Shown here: in pieces, positions 35,940-45,023 of the stretch | Numbering within the stretch: the first letter of the stretch is position 1 | How the letters are laid out: the number at the start of each line of letters is the position of its first letter | Origin: Paenibacillus lycopersici | GTDB taxonomy: Bacteria; Bacillota; Bacilli; Paenibacillales; Paenibacillaceae | DNA length: 64,000 nt | Direction: 5' to 3' | Assembly: GCF_010119935.1 (NCBI RefSeq) | Contig: NZ_CP048209.1 | Span: 2,669,001-2,733,000, forward strand | Position numbers and translations under genes: made by a program | The notes under the pieces: generated by a model | Told to the model about the DNA's origin: nothing | Database searches by the model: none | The model's input: the letters and a program-made list of their open reading frames with translations, nothing else

Positions 35940-37452
35940 ATACGGGAAGGAAATGCTGATCGGCTTCGTGCCGGTCTTGATTTTATTTCTTCAGTTTGCG
36001 ATGAACGTCAACGTGATTCCGTTCGTGCTGCTGGCCGTGATCGTCGGCGGTTTGATCTACATGGCGAAGTCGAAGGGACATCTGGCGACGGTCGGCGGCG
36101 AGCGCAAAGGCAAGCCGCGTCCGCTGCAGCCGCTGTCGTTCGAAGAGATCGGCGGCCAGGACCGGGCGAAGCAGGAGCTGATCGAAGCGCTTGATTTCCT
36201 CGTTCACGTCGATCAAATCTCGAAATTCGGCATTCGTCCCTTGAAGGGCATTCTGCTTACGGGCCCTCCGGGAACGGGCAAAACGCTGCTGGCGAAAGCG
36301 GCGGCCAGCTACACCGATTCCGTCTATCTGGGCGCATCCGGTTCCGAATTCGTCGAAATGTACGTCGGCGTCGGCGCGAGCCGCATCCGCGATTTGTTCA
36401 AGGAAGCGCGCCAGAAGGCGGCCAAGCAGGGCAAGAGCAGCGCCGTCATCTTCATCGACGAGATCGACGTCATCGGCGGCAAACGCGACGGCGGGCAGCA
36501 GCGGGAATACGATCAGACGCTGAACCAGCTGCTGACGGAGCTCGACGGCATCCATACGTCGGACTCCCCGCGCATACTGCTGATCGGGGCGACGAACCGG
36601 AAGGAGATGCTCGACGGCGCGCTGCTTCGTCCCGGCCGGTTCGACCGCCACATCGCCGTCGATCTGCCGGATAAGAAGGGCCGCGAGCATATCTTGAATC
36701 TCCATGCGCGGAACAAGCCGATCGACGCGGACGACGTCAATCTGGAGAAGATCGCGGAGGAATCGTTCGGCTTCTCCGGCGCGCAGCTGGAGAGCGTCAT
36801 GAACGAAGCGGCCATCTACGCGATGCGCGAGAATGGCGATACGATCAGCCAGCGCCATCTGTCCATGGCGATCGACAAAGTGATGATGGGCGAGCGGACC
36901 GACCGCGAAGCGACGAACGAAGAGCGCGAGCGCGTGGCGCTGCATGAGCTCGGCCATGCGATCGCGGCGGAGCTCGTCCGTCCGGGCAGCGTATCGCAGG
37001 TCGCGCTGCTGCCGCGCGGCGGCGCGCTCGGTTACGTGCGTCATAATCCGCAGCAGGACAAGTATTTGTACACGAAGGTGTTTCTGGAAAGCCAGATCAT
37101 GATCGCGCTTGGCGGCGCCGCAGCCGAAGAAATGTTCTACGGCGAACGCAGCACGGGCTCGCGCGGCGATTTCGAGCAGGCGATGAACATCGTTCGTTCC
37201 ATGGTGGAATCCGGATTGACGGAGCTCGGCATCATCGACGGCTCCATGATGACGCCGGACAAGTGGGCGACCGTCACCGGGGATATATTGAACGGGCTGA
37301 TGCAGCGCACCAAATACATGCTCGAAGCGCATCGCAGCGTGTTCTTGTCTGCGCTCGACGTGTTGATCCGGGAAGAAACGCTGAGCGGCGACCGGTTCCG
37401 TTCGCTGCTGCAAGAGCTGACGGCCGGCCGCGGCGAAGCGATCGCGCAATAA
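35932..37452 (+). CDS. FtsH-like membrane AAA+ zinc protease
   Basis: The 506-residue protein has two N-terminal membrane helices (about residues 9-22 and 28-45), then an AAA+ module with Walker A GPPGTGKT (111-118), Walker [10 protein letters not shown], and the second region of homology [20 protein letters not shown]. The peptidase domain has HELGH and a C-terminal [13 protein letters not shown]-like motif. It is shorter than FtsH (about 630) because the exterior loop between the helices is almost absent, so it is a paralogue of the main FtsH. Coupled to the preceding small membrane protein. Confidence 0.9.
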   Translation: MRKYGKEMLIGFVPVLILFLQFAMNVNVIPFVLLAVIVGGLIYMAKSKGHLATVGGERKGKPRPLQPLSFEEIGGQDRAKQELIEALDFLVHVDQISKFGIRPLKGILLTGPPGTGKTLLAKAAASYTDSVYLGASGSEFVEMYVGVGASRIRDLFKEARQKAAKQGKSSAVIFIDEIDVIGGKRDGGQQREYDQTLNQLLTELDGIHTSDSPRILLIGATNRKEMLDGALLRPGRFDRHIAVDLPDKKGREHILNLHARNKPIDADDVNLEKIAEESFGFSGAQLESVMNEAAIYAMRENGDTISQRHLSMAIDKVMMGERTDREATNEERERVALHELGHAIAAELVRPGSVSQVALLPRGGALGYVRHNPQQDKYLYTKVFLESQIMIALGGAAAEEMFYGERSTGSRGDFEQAMNIVRSMVESGLTELGIIDGSMMTPDKWATVTGDILNGLMQRTKYMLEAHRSVFLSALDVLIREETLSGDRFRSLLQELTAGRGEAIAQ

Positions 37453-37473
37453 TCAAGCATGCAAGGCAACTCG

Positions 37474-37499
37474 AGAAGGCGGAGCCTGATCCGCCTTCT
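37474..37499 (+). terminator. Terminator after the FtsH-like gene
   Basis: AGAAGGCGGA (37474-37483), loop GCCTGA, TCCGCCTTCT (37490-37499), then TATTTCT. A TATAAT at 37519-37524 just downstream probably belongs to the hbd promoter. Confidence 0.75.
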
Positions 37500-37548
37500 T
37501 ATTTCTGTTCATAAACGGTATAATAAAGACAGACATATGGGGGTGGGC

Positions 37549-38427
37549 ATGTTGACAGCAGTACGAAAAGTCGGCGTCGTAGGCGCCGGAACGATGGGCC
37601 AGAGCATATGCGAAATGCTTGCTTCCAACGGGCTTGACGTGTACCTGGCGGAGCAGAGCGATGACCGTCTCGCTCACGCCATCGGCTTGATCGAGCAAAG
37701 TCTGGATAAGCAAATGGAACGATGGGCGGTGACGGCTGCCGAGAAGAAGCTCGTGATGAGCCGGATTCATGCGAAGTCGTCCTTGAACGAGCTGCAAGCT
37801 TGCGAGCTGGTCATCGAAACGATAACGGAAGATTTGGACAGCAAGCTGGCGATCTTCAAGGAACTGGATGCGGTGTGCCTGCCCGAAGTCATACTGGCGA
37901 GCAATACGTCGACGCTCAGCCTGACGGAGCTGGCGAGCGTTACGTCCAGCCCGGGCCGCGTCATCGGGATGCATTTCGTCTATCCGGTCAATAAGACGGA
38001 CCTGGTCGAAATCGTGCGCGGACTCAAGACGAGCGACGACGTGTTCGAGCGGACGAAGTCGTTCGTGGAAACGACAATACATAAGAAAGGCGTCATGGTG
38101 TTCGAATCGCCCGGATTCGTGACGACGAGGCTCATCTGCTTGTTCATCAACGAAGCGCTGCACGTGCTGGAGGAAGGCGTCGCCTCGGCGGAAGATATCG
38201 ACAGCGCGATGCGGATCGGCTATGCGTTCCAGCACGGGCCGTTCGAGATGGCGGACCGGTTCGGCCTGGATTCCATATTGGCCGCGCTTGAGCGGATGTT
38301 CAGGGAGTACGGGGAGTTGAAATACCGCCCTTCGTTTATTTTGAAGAAAATGGTGCGCGGCGGCCAGCTTGGCGTCAAGAGCGGCCATGGCTTCTTCGCT
38401 TACGACAAGGACGGTGGCCGGCTTTGA
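37549..38427 (+). CDS. hbd: 3-hydroxyacyl-CoA (3-hydroxybutyryl-CoA) dehydrogenase
   Basis: A 292-residue NAD(P)-dependent dehydrogenase. VGVVGAGTMGQSICE is the Rossmann loop, MHFVYPVNKTDLVEIVRG covers the catalytic His region (HF-P-x), and the C-terminal half is the 3HCDH helical domain (GFVTTRLICLFINEALHVLEEGVAS). The ATG at 37549 is preceded by GGGGGTGGG; another ATG at 37537 precedes that site. It overlaps the ackA start by four bases, suggesting a fermentative unit with ackA. Confidence 0.9.
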   Translation: MLTAVRKVGVVGAGTMGQSICEMLASNGLDVYLAEQSDDRLAHAIGLIEQSLDKQMERWAVTAAEKKLVMSRIHAKSSLNELQACELVIETITEDLDSKLAIFKELDAVCLPEVILASNTSTLSLTELASVTSSPGRVIGMHFVYPVNKTDLVEIVRGLKTSDDVFERTKSFVETTIHKKGVMVFESPGFVTTRLICLFINEALHVLEEGVASAEDIDSAMRIGYAFQHGPFEMADRFGLDSILAALERMFREYGELKYRPSFILKKMVRGGQLGVKSGHGFFAYDKDGGRL

Positions 38428-39629
38428 TCATTCTAGTCATGAACGCGGGCAGCTCCTCGCTCAAATACCAGCTGTACAATATGGAGAACGAATCCGTGCT
38501 CGCCGTAGGCCGGGTGGAGCGCATCGGCATGGACGCCTCGATTCTGGTGCACGAGCCGGCCGGGAAGCAGGAAGTGAACGAGGTCAGCGAAATTCTCGAC
38601 CATAACACGGCGGTCCGCAAGCTGATCGATATGCTGATTCACAAAGAACACGGCGTGCTCGCTTCGATGAAGGAAATCAACGCCGTCGGCCACCGCGTCG
38701 TGCACGGGGGCGAGAGCTTCAAGCAGTCGACGCTGGTCACCGACGACGTGAAGAAAGAGATCCGCCGGCTGTTCGATCTGGCGCCGCTGCACAATCCGCC
38801 GGCGATGATGGGCATCGCGGCCGTGGAATACAATTTGCCCGAAGTGCCGCAGGTCGTCGTCTTCGATACGGCGTTCCATCAGTCGATGCCGCAGGAATCG
38901 TTCCTGTACGCGATCCCGATGGTGCTCTACCGCCGGCATAAAATCAGACGCTACGGTTTCCACGGCACGTCGCATGATTACGTCAGCAAGCACGCGGCGG
39001 CGAAGCTGGGCATGCCGCTCGAAGAACTGAAGCTCGTCACTTGCCATATCGGCAACGGCGCGAGCTGCGCGGCGATCCTGAACGGCAAGTCGTTCGACAC
39101 CAGCATGGGCTTGACGCCGCTGGAAGGCTTGATGATGGGGACGCGAAGCGGAGATCTGGACCCGGCGATCGTGCCGTTTACGATGAACAAGGAAGAGCTG
39201 ACGCTGAACGAAGTCAATTCGATGCTGAACAAGCACAGCGGATTGCAGGCGATCAGCGGTATCGGCAGCGACATGCGCGAGATCGTCGAGGCGATGGACG
39301 AAGGCGACAAGCAGGCGAAGCTGGCGTTCGACATGTACACGTACCGGCTGCGCAAATATATCGGCGCGTACGCGGCGGGCATGAACGGACTGGACGCCGT
39401 CGTGTTTACGGCGGGCGTCGGCGAGAATTCGGCGGCGGTGCGGAAAGCCGTCTGCGAGAACCTGACATTCCTCGGCATCGAGCTGGACGAAGCGCGCAAT
39501 GCGATCCATTCCAAGGAAGCGCGTTATATTACGACCGACGACTCCCGCGTGAAGGCGCTCGTCGTGCCGACGAACGAAGAGCTGCTCATCGCCCGCGATA
39601 CGTATCAATTGACGAAAGATGAGCGATAA
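38424..39629 (+). CDS. ackA: Acetate kinase
   Basis: AckA (401 residues) makes ATP and acetate from acetyl phosphate. VMNAGSSSLKYQLY, HRVVHGGE, FDTAFHQSMP, YGFHGTSHDYV, HIGNGAS and SMGLTPLEGLMMGTRSGD are all present. The start is a TTG at 38424 that shares bases with the hbd stop (TTGA). The usual M-I-I-L N-terminus supports this start. Confidence 0.97.
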   Translation: MIILVMNAGSSSLKYQLYNMENESVLAVGRVERIGMDASILVHEPAGKQEVNEVSEILDHNTAVRKLIDMLIHKEHGVLASMKEINAVGHRVVHGGESFKQSTLVTDDVKKEIRRLFDLAPLHNPPAMMGIAAVEYNLPEVPQVVVFDTAFHQSMPQESFLYAIPMVLYRRHKIRRYGFHGTSHDYVSKHAAAKLGMPLEELKLVTCHIGNGASCAAILNGKSFDTSMGLTPLEGLMMGTRSGDLDPAIVPFTMNKEELTLNEVNSMLNKHSGLQAISGIGSDMREIVEAMDEGDKQAKLAFDMYTYRLRKYIGAYAAGMNGLDAVVFTAGVGENSAAVRKAVCENLTFLGIELDEARNAIHSKEARYITTDDSRVKALVVPTNEELLIARDTYQLTKDER

Positions 39630-39686
39630 CGATAAGGCAACCTAACGATGAAGTAACATTCCATAAAGGAAGGCGATGCATCGCAT

Positions 39687-40982
39687 ATGAGAACATTAAC
39701 GACGATCGGACAATTGAAAGGAGCCGTCGGGCAGTCGGTCTGGATCGGCTGCTGGCTGAACGGCAAACGCTCCAGCGGGAAAATCCAATTCCTGCAGCTG
39801 CGCGACGGCATCGGTTACGTGCAGGGCGTAGTCGTGAAGAGCGAAGTCGAGGAGAAGGTATGGAACGCGGCGAAGGAGCTGACGCAGGAAAGCTCGCTTT
39901 ACGTGAAGGGCATCGTGCGGGAAGAGCCGCGCAGCCAATCCGGCTTCGAGCTGACGGTGGAGGAGGTCGAGATCATCCAGCTGGCGCAGGATTATCCGAT
40001 CACGCCGAAGGAGCATGGCGTCGACTATCTGATGGACCGCCGCCATCTGTGGCTCCGCGCGCCGAAGCAGCGGGCCATTCTCGTGATCCGGGCGGAGATC
40101 ATCCGTTCGATCCAGCAGTTCTTCGACGAACGGAATTTCACGCTGGTCGATCCGCCGGTTCTGACGCCGTCGTCCTGCGAAGGCACGACGAATCTGTTCC
40201 ATACGAAATATTTCGACGAGGACGCGTATTTGACGCAGAGCGGTCAGCTGTACATGGAAGCCGCGGCGATGGCGCTCGGCAAAGTGTATTCGTTCGGACC
40301 GACGTTCCGCGCCGAGAAGTCGAAGACGCGCCGCCATCTGATCGAGTTCTGGATGATCGAGCCGGAGATGGCGTTCGTCGATCACGAGGAGAACCTGCGC
40401 GTGCAGGAGCAGTTCGTCTCCTTCGTCGTGCAGAACGTGCTCAAGCACTGCCGCAAGGAACTGGAAACGATCGGCCGCGACGTCGGCAAGCTGGAGGCGA
40501 TTCAAGCGCCGTTCCCGCGCATCACGTACGACGAGGCGATCAAGTTCCTGCAGGAGCAGGGGCATGAAATCCAGTGGGGCGAGGATTTCGGCGCGCCGCA
40601 CGAGACGGCCATTGCCGAGAAATACGACCGTCCGGTATTCATTACGCACTACCCGACGTCGTTCAAAGCCTTCTATATGAAGCCGGATCCGAACCGTCCG
40701 GAAGTGGTGCTCTGCGCCGACATGATCGCGCCGGAAGGATACGGGGAAATCATCGGCGGCTCGCAGCGGATCGACGATCCGGAGCTGCTCGCGGAGCGGT
40801 TCGCCGAGCATGAGCTGTCGACGGAAGCGTACCAATGGTACCTCGACCTGCGCAAATACGGCACGGTGCCGCATTCCGGCTTCGGCCTGGGACTGGAACG
40901 CACGGTAGCCTGGATCTGCGGGCTCGACCACGTGCGCGAGACGATTCCGTTCCCGCGGATGCTGTATCGCTTGTACCCGTAA
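39687..40982 (+). CDS. asnS: Asparaginyl-tRNA synthetase
   Basis: AsnS (431 residues), a class IIb synthetase. The OB-fold anticodon domain is residues 1-110; motif 2 [19 protein letters not shown] and motif 3 [27 protein letters not shown] are clear. It charges tRNA-Asn. The ATG at 39687 follows AAAGGAAGG. asnS then dnaD is the Bacillus order; aspB, expected upstream of asnS, is missing. Confidence 0.97.
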   Translation: MRTLTTIGQLKGAVGQSVWIGCWLNGKRSSGKIQFLQLRDGIGYVQGVVVKSEVEEKVWNAAKELTQESSLYVKGIVREEPRSQSGFELTVEEVEIIQLAQDYPITPKEHGVDYLMDRRHLWLRAPKQRAILVIRAEIIRSIQQFFDERNFTLVDPPVLTPSSCEGTTNLFHTKYFDEDAYLTQSGQLYMEAAAMALGKVYSFGPTFRAEKSKTRRHLIEFWMIEPEMAFVDHEENLRVQEQFVSFVVQNVLKHCRKELETIGRDVGKLEAIQAPFPRITYDEAIKFLQEQGHEIQWGEDFGAPHETAIAEKYDRPVFITHYPTSFKAFYMKPDPNRPEVVLCADMIAPEGYGEIIGGSQRIDDPELLAERFAEHELSTEAYQWYLDLRKYGTVPHSGFGLGLERTVAWICGLDHVRETIPFPRMLYRLYP

Positions 40983-41017
40983 TGGTTGAAGGAAGGCAAG
41001 TTTCTACATGGCAATGG

Positions 41018-41147
41018 GACTGGTCGTACTCGTGTATAGATTTGCGAATGCACATGGGAGTACTGCTCGCCTATGCAACCTAGACTGGTCGTATTCATGT
41101 GCATAGTCGCAAATGCGCATGGGAGTACTGCCCGCCTATGCAACCAA
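41018..41147 (+). repeat. Two tandem 65-bp repeats with conserved hairpin
   Basis: Copy 1 is 41018-41082 and copy 2 is 41083-41147, about 80 percent alike by eye. Each can fold: GTAC/GTAT..TC at the left pairs with GGGAGTAC at the right, and an inner helix pairs GTGTAT with ATGCAC in copy 1 and GTGCAT with ATGCGC in copy 2. The inner pairs change while pairing is kept. The second copy ends on the dnaD ribosome binding site. Confidence 0.8.
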
Positions 41148-41160
41148 GGAGGGGTGACCG

Positions 41161-41880
41161 GTGAAAAACGAAATGTGGAAGGCTTACGCGCGGGGGATGG
41201 CGGCCGCGATGAACAGCGGCAGCGTCGCCGTTCCCGCCGGTCTGCTGCGCGCTTACCGCGGCATCGGCCTATCCGATACGGAAATGATGCTGATGATGCA
41301 GCTGATGCTGTTCCGGCAGGTGGAAGGCATCGATTTTCCAACGCCGGAGCAGCTGGCGGACCGGCTCGGCATTCTGCCGAAGGCGGCGCACGGCTTGCTC
41401 GGCCGCTTGATGAAGGAAGGGCTGCTCGCCATCGACGGCGAGGTGGATGCCGTCAGCGGCATTGCCGTCGAGCGATACAATTGGACGGGCTTCATTATCC
41501 GCAGCGCCGAATGGCTGGCGGATGAAGCGAAACGGTCGCTGGAGCTCGAACGGGAGACGCAGCCCGAGCGTTACGCGGCGATGGATGCGGATGTCGCGGA
41601 CGGTGCGGATTGGGTGCGGCCGGCGGACTTGTTCACGGCGTTCGAGCAGGAGTTCGGGCGGCCGCTCTCGCCGATGGAATGCGAGACGATCAGCGCCTGG
41701 GTCGACCAGGACCGCTATCCGGACGAACTGATCCGCTTCGCGCTCAAGGAAGCGGTGTTCGCGGGGAAGCTGCATTTCCGGTACATCGACCGGATTCTGA
41801 TCGAATGGAGCCGCAATCGGGTCACCAATACCGACGAGGCGAAGGCGCATACGCAGAAGTTCAGGAACGGCCGGGGGTGA
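41161..41880 (+). CDS. dnaD: DNA replication initiation protein DnaD
   Basis: The 239-residue protein has an N-terminal winged helix (IGLSDTEMMLMMQLMLFRQVEG.. TPEQLADRLGILPKAAHGLLGRLM) and the C-terminal DnaD/DnaB_2 domain (FEQEFGRPLSPMECETISAWVDQ.. ALKEAVFAGKLHFRYIDRILIEW, with the YxxxIxxxW motif). It acts with DnaA and DnaB at oriC and in restart. Start is GTG at 41161, eight bases after AAGGAGG. nth, which follows in B. subtilis, is absent. Confidence 0.95.
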   Translation: MKNEMWKAYARGMAAAMNSGSVAVPAGLLRAYRGIGLSDTEMMLMMQLMLFRQVEGIDFPTPEQLADRLGILPKAAHGLLGRLMKEGLLAIDGEVDAVSGIAVERYNWTGFIIRSAEWLADEAKRSLELERETQPERYAAMDADVADGADWVRPADLFTAFEQEFGRPLSPMECETISAWVDQDRYPDELIRFALKEAVFAGKLHFRYIDRILIEWSRNRVTNTDEAKAHTQKFRNGRG

Positions 41881-41895
41881 ATGCCCCCGGTTTTT
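41871..41895 (+). terminator. Intrinsic terminator at the dnaD stop
   Basis: CCGGGGG (41871-41877), loop TGAATG that contains the dnaD TGA stop, CCCCCGG (41884-41890), then five T. Confidence 0.92.
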
Positions 41896-41944
41896 CGTTG
41901 TTCGGGCGTTTGGACCGGAGGCAGGGCGGCGGGATTGGGCGTGG

Positions 41945-42063
41945 GCGAGTGGCGGGTTAAAGCAGTATTGGCAGCGTGGGCACAGGCCGAGATTCGGGTT
42001 ATAGGCCGGAGGGTGGCAATGAGTGGGAGCGAGTGGCGGGTTAAAGCAGTATTGGCAGCGTGG
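41945..42063 (+). repeat. Direct repeat, 35 bp, two identical copies
   Basis: The same 35 bases (from GCGAGTGGCGGGTTAAAGCA onward) occur at 41945-41979 and 42029-42063, 84 bases apart, with weaker similarity on each side. A 75-codon open frame from 41881 reads EWRVKAVLAAW twice, but it starts in the dnaD terminator and has no ribosome binding site. The stretch 41896-42230 has no supported gene. Confidence 0.85.
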
Positions 42064-42243
42064 ACAGACGCTGAAATCTGTGTGCCGGATATGCGGCATC
42101 CGTCCTGAACGTCGGGCTTGTCCGCTCGCGGTTGGGCGCGCCCAGTTCGGCGTCGGACAAAAACGTGCGGCAGGGCGGATGCATACGTTGTAGACAAAGA
42201 GCGGTTCAGCTCTGACAGCTTCGTTGGCGAAGCGGAGAGGATG

Positions 42244-43380
42244 ATGAAGTCCGCAATGCTGGAGCGTGATTTTTGGTCGGGGAAGAGGGTCTTTCTTACG
42301 GGGCATACCGGGTTCATGGGCAGCTGGCTGACGTTGTGGCTGGAACGGCTCGGCGCGTTCGTGACCGGCTATAGCAACGGTCTGGCGGCAAACGCGTCCA
42401 TGTACCGGATGTGCGGGCTGGAAGCCTACGTGCCGTGGATTCGCGGCGATATCCGCGATACGCGGCAGCTCGTCGCGGCTTTACAGCAAGCAAAACCCGA
42501 TCTGATCTTTCATTTGGCGGGCGCTTCGACGCCTGCGTCGCTAGACGAGCCTGCGTTCGCCGAGCTGTTCGGCGTCGAGTCCGTCGGAACGGCCGCGCTG
42601 CTCGACGCGGTGCGGCTCGTATCCGGCGACGTGCCCGTGCGGGCGGTCGTCCTTGTGACCGCGGACGATTGCTATGCGGCCCAGCCTTGGGCAGCCGGCT
42701 TGCGCGAAAGCGACCCGCTCGGCGGCGATACGCCCGCAGCCGCGGGCAAGGCTTGCGCGGAGCTTGTCGCGGCCGCGTTCCGGCGCGCTTTCTTCGCTTG
42801 CGGCGCGGAAGGGCCCGCGATGGCGACGGCGCGCACGGGCCATCTGATCGGCGGCGGCGATTTCGCGGCCGGCCGCTTCGTCCCCGACTGCGTGCGCGCG
42901 GTTGCGCAGGGGCGCGCGCTGCAGCTGCCGGCAGCCGACAGGCCGGGCGAGGCCTGGCCGTGGCTGCACGTGCTTGAGGCGCTCGCGGGCTGCCTCGCGC
43001 TCGCGCAGCGCCTGTTCCCGCCCGGCGGCGATGCCTTCGCCGAGGCGTGGAACTTCGGTCCGCGCGCTGCCGATGCGCGGACGCAGGCGTGGCTGGCCGA
43101 GGCGCTGTGCGACGGCCTCGGCAGCCACTGGGCTGTGCCGGCGGCGGCGGAGCGCGAAGCCGCCGGAGCGGGCGAGCGGGGGCGCGGGCCGTCCGCCGCG
43201 CCCCTGCTCGATACAGCCAAGGCCGCGGTGCGGCTTGGCTGGCATGCCCGCCTGGATGCGCGCCAGGCGGTTATGCTGGTCGCCGAGTGGTACGCGGCCT
43301 GGATGAAAGGGCTGTCGCTGCGCGAAATCAGCGCAGCCCAGATCGCGCGGTATGAGGGCTTGCTAGCCGAGCGGGGATAA
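42244..43380 (+). CDS. CDP-glucose 4,6-dehydratase-like SDR, catalytic residues missing
   Basis: The 378-residue protein has the extended SDR fold of CDP-glucose 4,6-dehydratase: FWSGKRVFLTGHTGFMGSWLTLWLE (GxxGxxG at residues 20-26), GDIRD, FHLAGAS, ESDPLGGDTP, IGGGDFA and HVLEALAG. The catalytic set is altered: the usual T/S-D-K is A140-D141-D142, and the YxxxK tyrosine is Ala165 while Lys169 remains. It is very Ala-rich and higher in GC than its neighbours. I chose the ATG at 42244 (42241 possible) behind CGGAGAGG. No other sugar genes are next to it. It is probably inactive as a dehydratase. Confidence 0.8.
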   Translation: MKSAMLERDFWSGKRVFLTGHTGFMGSWLTLWLERLGAFVTGYSNGLAANASMYRMCGLEAYVPWIRGDIRDTRQLVAALQQAKPDLIFHLAGASTPASLDEPAFAELFGVESVGTAALLDAVRLVSGDVPVRAVVLVTADDCYAAQPWAAGLRESDPLGGDTPAAAGKACAELVAAAFRRAFFACGAEGPAMATARTGHLIGGGDFAAGRFVPDCVRAVAQGRALQLPAADRPGEAWPWLHVLEALAGCLALAQRLFPPGGDAFAEAWNFGPRAADARTQAWLAEALCDGLGSHWAVPAAAEREAAGAGERGRGPSAAPLLDTAKAAVRLGWHARLDARQAVMLVAEWYAAWMKGLSLREISAAQIARYEGLLAERG

Positions 43381-43551
43381 CCCGCCCGGCTAGCAGTACG
43401 GCAGGGGATTTCGCCCAAAATAGAGGCATGATGCGCGATTTATGCTAAACTATAAAATAGCTGCGCGGAAATTGCCGCGCGGACAGCGGTATTTTCAACC
43501 AAGGTCGGCGAAAGCGCCGGTGAACGATAGGGAACGGGAAGGACGAGGAAG

Positions 43552-43992
43552 ATGGCTGATTCACATCGGCATGATACCGTCAAGCAGATGATCGGCATCA
43601 TGTCGGATAACGGTTGGCGGATTACGGAGCAGCGGCGGGAGATGGCGGAAATTTTCGCGCGCGCGGTAGGGTATATGTCCCCGAAGGACGTGTACGATCA
43701 AATGACGGTCGCGTATCCCGGCGTCAGCTTCGATACGGTATACCGGAATTTGCGGCTGCTCAGCGAGATGGGAGCGCTCGAACAGTTTTATTTCATGGAG
43801 GGCGGCTTGAAGTTTCGCGCCAGCTGTCTGGAGCATCACCATCATCACTTGATCTGCATCAATTGCGAGAAGACGCTGACGTTCGAGTACTGCCCGATGG
43901 AGCAGCTGCAGGACCTGCCCGGCAATTTCAAAATCATGAACCATCGTTTTGAAGTGTTCGGCGTCTGCGAGGATTGTCAGAAGGAATCATAG
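43552..43992 (+). CDS. Fur-family metalloregulator (Fur or Zur)
   Basis: The 146-residue protein has a Fur winged helix (NGWRITEQRREMAEIFARAV.. PGVSFDTVYRNLRLLSEMGALEQF) and a dimerisation domain with EHHHHHLICINCEKT and CEDC, two CxxC structural zinc motifs. Fur, Zur and PerR cannot be separated safely by eye; the CINCEKTLTFEYCPM region is compatible with Fur or Zur. The ATG at 43552 follows GGACGAGGAAG. A TATAAA-type -10 lies near 43452. A long hairpin follows the gene. Confidence 0.9.
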   Translation: MADSHRHDTVKQMIGIMSDNGWRITEQRREMAEIFARAVGYMSPKDVYDQMTVAYPGVSFDTVYRNLRLLSEMGALEQFYFMEGGLKFRASCLEHHHHHLICINCEKTLTFEYCPMEQLQDLPGNFKIMNHRFEVFGVCEDCQKES

Positions 43993-44059
43993 ATTCTATA
44001 GTTTCTGCGACTGCGGTTATATTGGACGAACAAGCCGGGAAGCCGCGCGATCATTCACG

Positions 44060-44107
44060 AACAGCGTCACGACCGTTTCTTCTCCGGGAAACGGTCGTGA
44101 CGCTGTT
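44060..44107. terminator. 20-bp perfect hairpin between convergent genes
   Basis: Bases 44060-44079 pair exactly with 44088-44107 around an 8-nt loop. It separates the Fur-family gene from the convergent hydrolase gene. It lacks a long T run in either direction, so it may be a weak terminator or an RNA-stabilising end. Confidence 0.65.
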
Positions 44108-44121
44108 TGGCATGCGCGGAA

Positions 44122-44883
44122 TTAGCGGCCCGAGGCTTGCTCGAGCAGCTCCCGGATTTGCGCGCGCGCATCGCCCTGGAAGTATCCGCCGTGATAGCAG
44201 ACAACGCCAGCGATTTCTAGCCCTGTCAGCTGCTCCAGCGAGCGCAGCGCCTGGTCGTTATCCGAATTGAGCCTTGCTTCGGGCAGCTGCAGCTTGCCTT
44301 CGTGAAGCTTGAGCGCATCGCCGGCGATGAGCGTCCGGCTAGCCGCGTGATAAAGGCTCACATGTCCCGGCGTATGCCCGGGCGTATCGAGCGCTGCGAG
44401 ACCTTCGACGGGCAGCTCGGTCCGGCCGAAGCCGATCAGGCGGTCGACGGGGCCTGCCGGCGGATTCAACAGCCGGTGCTTGAACGCGCTGCGCATCTCG
44501 TCCGGCACTTCTTTGGGAAGCGCGGCAACCGCTTGTTCGACGGCGCCGGGCGTGATTTTGACGAGCAGCCGGTCGCCTTGAATATAAGGCTGTTCGATTT
44601 CGGACGCCCACACGACGGGACGGGGCCGGATATGCTCCAGCAGCGCGGGCAGACACCCGATATGATCGATGTCCTGGTGCGTGAGGATCAGGTCGGTGAT
44701 CGACTCGAGCGTTCGTCCCGCTTCGGCCGCCGCCGCTTGCAGGAGCGGCAGCTGTCCGGGAAAGCCCGTATCGACGAGCACGACGCGATCGCCGCCCCAG
44801 AGCAGCGTCGGATGAATGACATTGGTTTGGCCCATGACATTGGCGCTGAGCGATAACATTGCAATTCCATTCGCGATGATCAT
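44122..44883 (-). CDS. Metallo-beta-lactamase-fold hydrolase
   Basis: A 253-residue MBL-fold protein. The first metal motif is LTHQDIDHIG (HxDxDH rather than the common HxHxDH), followed by LDTPGHTPGHVSLY, GDAL and CYHGG for the remaining ligands. The substrate is unknown; this group includes glyoxalase II-like and lactonase-like enzymes. The start at 44883 on the minus strand has GGAGG seven bases upstream; an earlier in-frame start lacks such a site. The upstream side is AT-rich and leads into the IS element. Confidence 0.87.
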   Translation of the reverse strand: MIIANGIAMLSLSANVMGQTNVIHPTLLWGGDRVVLVDTGFPGQLPLLQAAAAEAGRTLESITDLILTHQDIDHIGCLPALLEHIRPRPVVWASEIEQPYIQGDRLLVKITPGAVEQAVAALPKEVPDEMRSAFKHRLLNPPAGPVDRLIGFGRTELPVEGLAALDTPGHTPGHVSLYHAASRTLIAGDALKLHEGKLQLPEARLNSDNDQALRSLEQLTGLEIAGVVCYHGGYFQGDARAQIRELLEQASGR

Positions 44884-44991
44884 GAAAAAAACCTCCGTTA
44901 CGAATAGGTATCGATGTCTCGACATCCATCATAATCGAAGGGAAATTAATAGTCAAACGTATAAAAATTAATTATAACATAAAAATTTTTA

Positions 44992-45023
44992 TTTGTCAAC
45001 ATACATTATTGTTCGATGTTGTT
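44992..45023 (+). repeat. Left flanking direct repeat of the IS
   Basis: Partner of 46456-46487; both share ACATACATTATTGTTCGA followed by TGTTGTT or ATGTTATT. Interpreted as an aged long target-site duplication. Confidence 0.7.

Noticed and set aside
41881-42108. 75-codon frame with repeated EWRVKAVLAAW
   Set aside because: It begins inside the dnaD terminator, lacks a ribosome binding site, and owes its repeat to the 35-bp DNA repeat.
44302-44856. 184-codon plus frame over the hydrolase gene
   Set aside because: Antisense shadow of the MBL-fold gene without a binding site.
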